From NCBI GenBank assembly GCA_903821715.1, contig CAIJMB010000053.1, positions 1 through 5,704 of the forward strand: a stretch of 5,704 nucleotides of DNA. The letters are read 5' to 3'. This stretch comes from an uncultured Flavobacteriales bacterium (GTDB lineage Bacteria > Bacteroidota > Bacteroidia > Flavobacteriales > Schleiferiaceae). Shown piece by piece: positions 4,517-5,704 of the stretch (position 1 is the first letter of the stretch; each line of letters begins with the position of its first letter). The notes under the pieces are model-generated. The model did no database searches and was not told the origin of the DNA. It was given only the letters and a program-made list of their open reading frames with translations. A program made the position numbers and the translations under genes.

Positions 4517-5704
4517 TTAAGCGGGTTGTAGTTCATGGATGGTGATTTCGGGCCACATTCCGACGCGTCCAGGAAAGGCTAAGTAGCCAAATCCGCGGTT
4601 GACGTACAGCGTTTTTTGGCCCACTGGGTAGGCGCCGTCCCAGCGCGGGTACTTCCACTTGACGGGGCTCCACTTGAACCAGCCCGGAATCTCGATTCCG
4701 AACTGCATGCCGTGGGTGTGTCCGCTGAGTGTGAGCGCAATGTTGGCGGAATTCGGGAGCACCTCGGCATCAAAATGCGACGGGTCGTGGCTGAGCAATA
4801 TCTTGGGCGTCGCGGGGTCGGGGCAAAGCGCCAGCGTTTCGTCGAGGCGACCGTACTGCGGGAACGGTGGGAGGCCCCAGTTTTCGATGCCCAGGAGCTC
4901 GAGCTCGGCACCGTCCTTGGTCAGCACCGCGCGCTGGTTGCGCAGAAGGGTCCAGCCCATTTCGGACTGGTTGCGCGCCAGGCGGTCGAGGTTTGCTTCC
5001 TTGACTTCGGGACTCGGCCAGGGCACGTAGTCGCCGTAATCGTGGTTGCCCAAAATACTGAAGACTCCGTGCGGAGCCATGATTTGGCTAAAGCGTTCCA
5101 TCCACGGTTCAATTTCGTCGGCCGTGTTGTTGACGAGGTCGCCGGTGAACACGACGGCGTCGCCATTAGCCTCAAGCACGGCGTCGATGCCTTTTTGAAC
5201 TTCGTCGGGGTCGGTAAAACTACCGCTGTGAATGTCGCTGATTTGAACGATGCGGAACCCGCGAAAGGCCTCGGGCAATCCCGGAATCCGCGCGATGTGC
5301 TTTTTGATTCGGTAGCGCGAACGGCCAAACTGCCATCCGTCCAAAATGCCGAGAAACGGAATCGTCCCGAGGGCGACCGCAAGCCAGCCGAGGGCCTTGC
5401 GGCGTTCGGGCCAGCCTTCGTTGCCAAACAAGGCGTAGCCTCCGCGCACGAAGTCTTCGGCAAGCCAGATGGCGATCATGGGGAGTTTGGGAACGTACAG
5501 CAGGACGAACCAAATCATGAAGGTTTGCATTCCGCGCCGAATCTCATCAGACGGCGCCGACGGGTCGTACTTGAAGAACGCATAGAGTACATAGGCGTAG
5601 CCCAGGCCGTGCACCACCATAAAGACGCGCTTGACCCAGGTCGCGGGGTCGAGGGTGCGCAGGCCGCGGTACACATAAAGGTCCATCGCAAAGTAGAGGA
5701 CCAG
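4517..5704 (-). CDS. Membrane-anchored metallophosphoesterase (N-terminus outside window)
   Basis: The frame is open to the right edge. The in-window part reads LVLYFAMDLYVY..., hydrophobic up to and across the Met at 5686, so the start lies beyond the edge and that Met is internal. Numbered from that Met, hydrophobic segments at about 18-38, 54-75 and 98-115, plus one at the edge, make an N-terminal membrane region. The cytoplasmic or periplasmic side is not resolved. A calcineurin-like catalytic domain follows with every metal-binding block: SDIHSG (150-155; Asp151, His153), GDLVNN (182-187), GNHDYG (213-218), SHDPSHF (299-305) and SGHTHGMQFG (321-330). The layout fits the YaeI/YkuE-like class of Bacteroidota phosphoesterases of roughly 400 residues. 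For relatives, UDP-diacylglucosamine or other phosphodiester hydrolysis has been discussed, but the substrate here is unknown. It is the first visible gene of the leftward group and is followed after 15 bp by the T9SS cargo gene. Confidence 0.92.
   Translation of the reverse strand: MVLYFAMDLYVYRGLRTLDPATWVKRVFMVVHGLGYAYVLYAFFKYDPSAPSDEIRRGMQTFMIWFVLLYVPKLPMIAIWLAEDFVRGGYALFGNEGWPERRKALGWLAVALGTIPFLGILDGWQFGRSRYRIKKHIARIPGLPEAFRGFRIVQISDIHSGSFTDPDEVQKGIDAVLEANGDAVVFTGDLVNNTADEIEPWMERFSQIMAPHGVFSILGNHDYGDYVPWPSPEVKEANLDRLARNQSEMGWTLLRNQRAVLTKDGAELELLGIENWGLPPFPQYGRLDETLALCPDPATPKILLSHDPSHFDAEVLPNSANIALTLSGHTHGMQFGIEIPGWFKWSPVKWKYPRWDGAYPVGQKTLYVNRGFGYLAFPGRVGMWPEITIHELQPA

Noticed and set aside
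4517..5686. Met at 5686 as start of the metallophosphoesterase
   Set aside because: The frame stays open and hydrophobic (LVLYFA) to the right edge, as expected for the first membrane segment, so this Met is internal.

Overview
The window is GC-rich (roughly 60 % by eye) and reads as chromosomal DNA of a member of the Bacteroidota. The main clue is a secreted protein ending in a type IX secretion (T9SS) type A sorting domain, a system essentially confined to that phylum. Supporting clues are a small outer-membrane beta-barrel gene, the absence of clear Shine-Dalgarno sequences before the starts, and weak TAnnTTTG-like -7 elements. The high GC argues against the AT-rich genera most often sequenced. 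I cannot name a genus.

Left part (+ strand). The window opens inside a class I SAM-dependent methyltransferase that ends at 398. A 227-bp spacer follows. It contains short tandem repeats, an AT-rich island with two palindromes, and a 63-nt stretch with no T. Next come two tightly coupled genes with an ATGA overlap. The first is a short-chain dehydrogenase/reductase (SDR) homologue whose YxxxK catalytic motif is replaced. The second is an aldehyde dehydrogenase with the features of 2-aminomuconate / 2-hydroxymuconate semialdehyde dehydrogenases (ALDH8A1-like). The pair most likely belongs to oxidative tryptophan (kynurenine / 3-hydroxyanthranilate) breakdown or a similar ring-cleavage route. 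The other genes of such a route are not in the window.

Middle (2851-3066). This non-coding stretch separates the two convergent gene groups. It holds a GC-rich hairpin whose U-tract lies on the minus-strand side, so it serves as the terminator of the leftward genes. It also holds nested inverted repeats.

Right part (- strand, read from right to left). A membrane-anchored metallophosphoesterase runs off the right edge. It is followed after 15 bp by a T9SS cargo protein of the choice-of-anchor V type carrying a CXXCH motif. After a further 55 bp comes a 200-residue outer-membrane beta-barrel protein. The three are probably co-transcribed and end at the hairpin at 2920-2942. All concern the envelope or cell surface, but a shared job is not evident.

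No RNA genes, insertion sequences, CRISPR arrays or phage genes were seen. Most of the window looks like ordinary core or metabolic Bacteroidota sequence. The points most worth a second look are the SDR without its catalytic Tyr/Lys, the heptamer-like spacer repeats, and the CXXCH motif in a secreted T9SS cargo.
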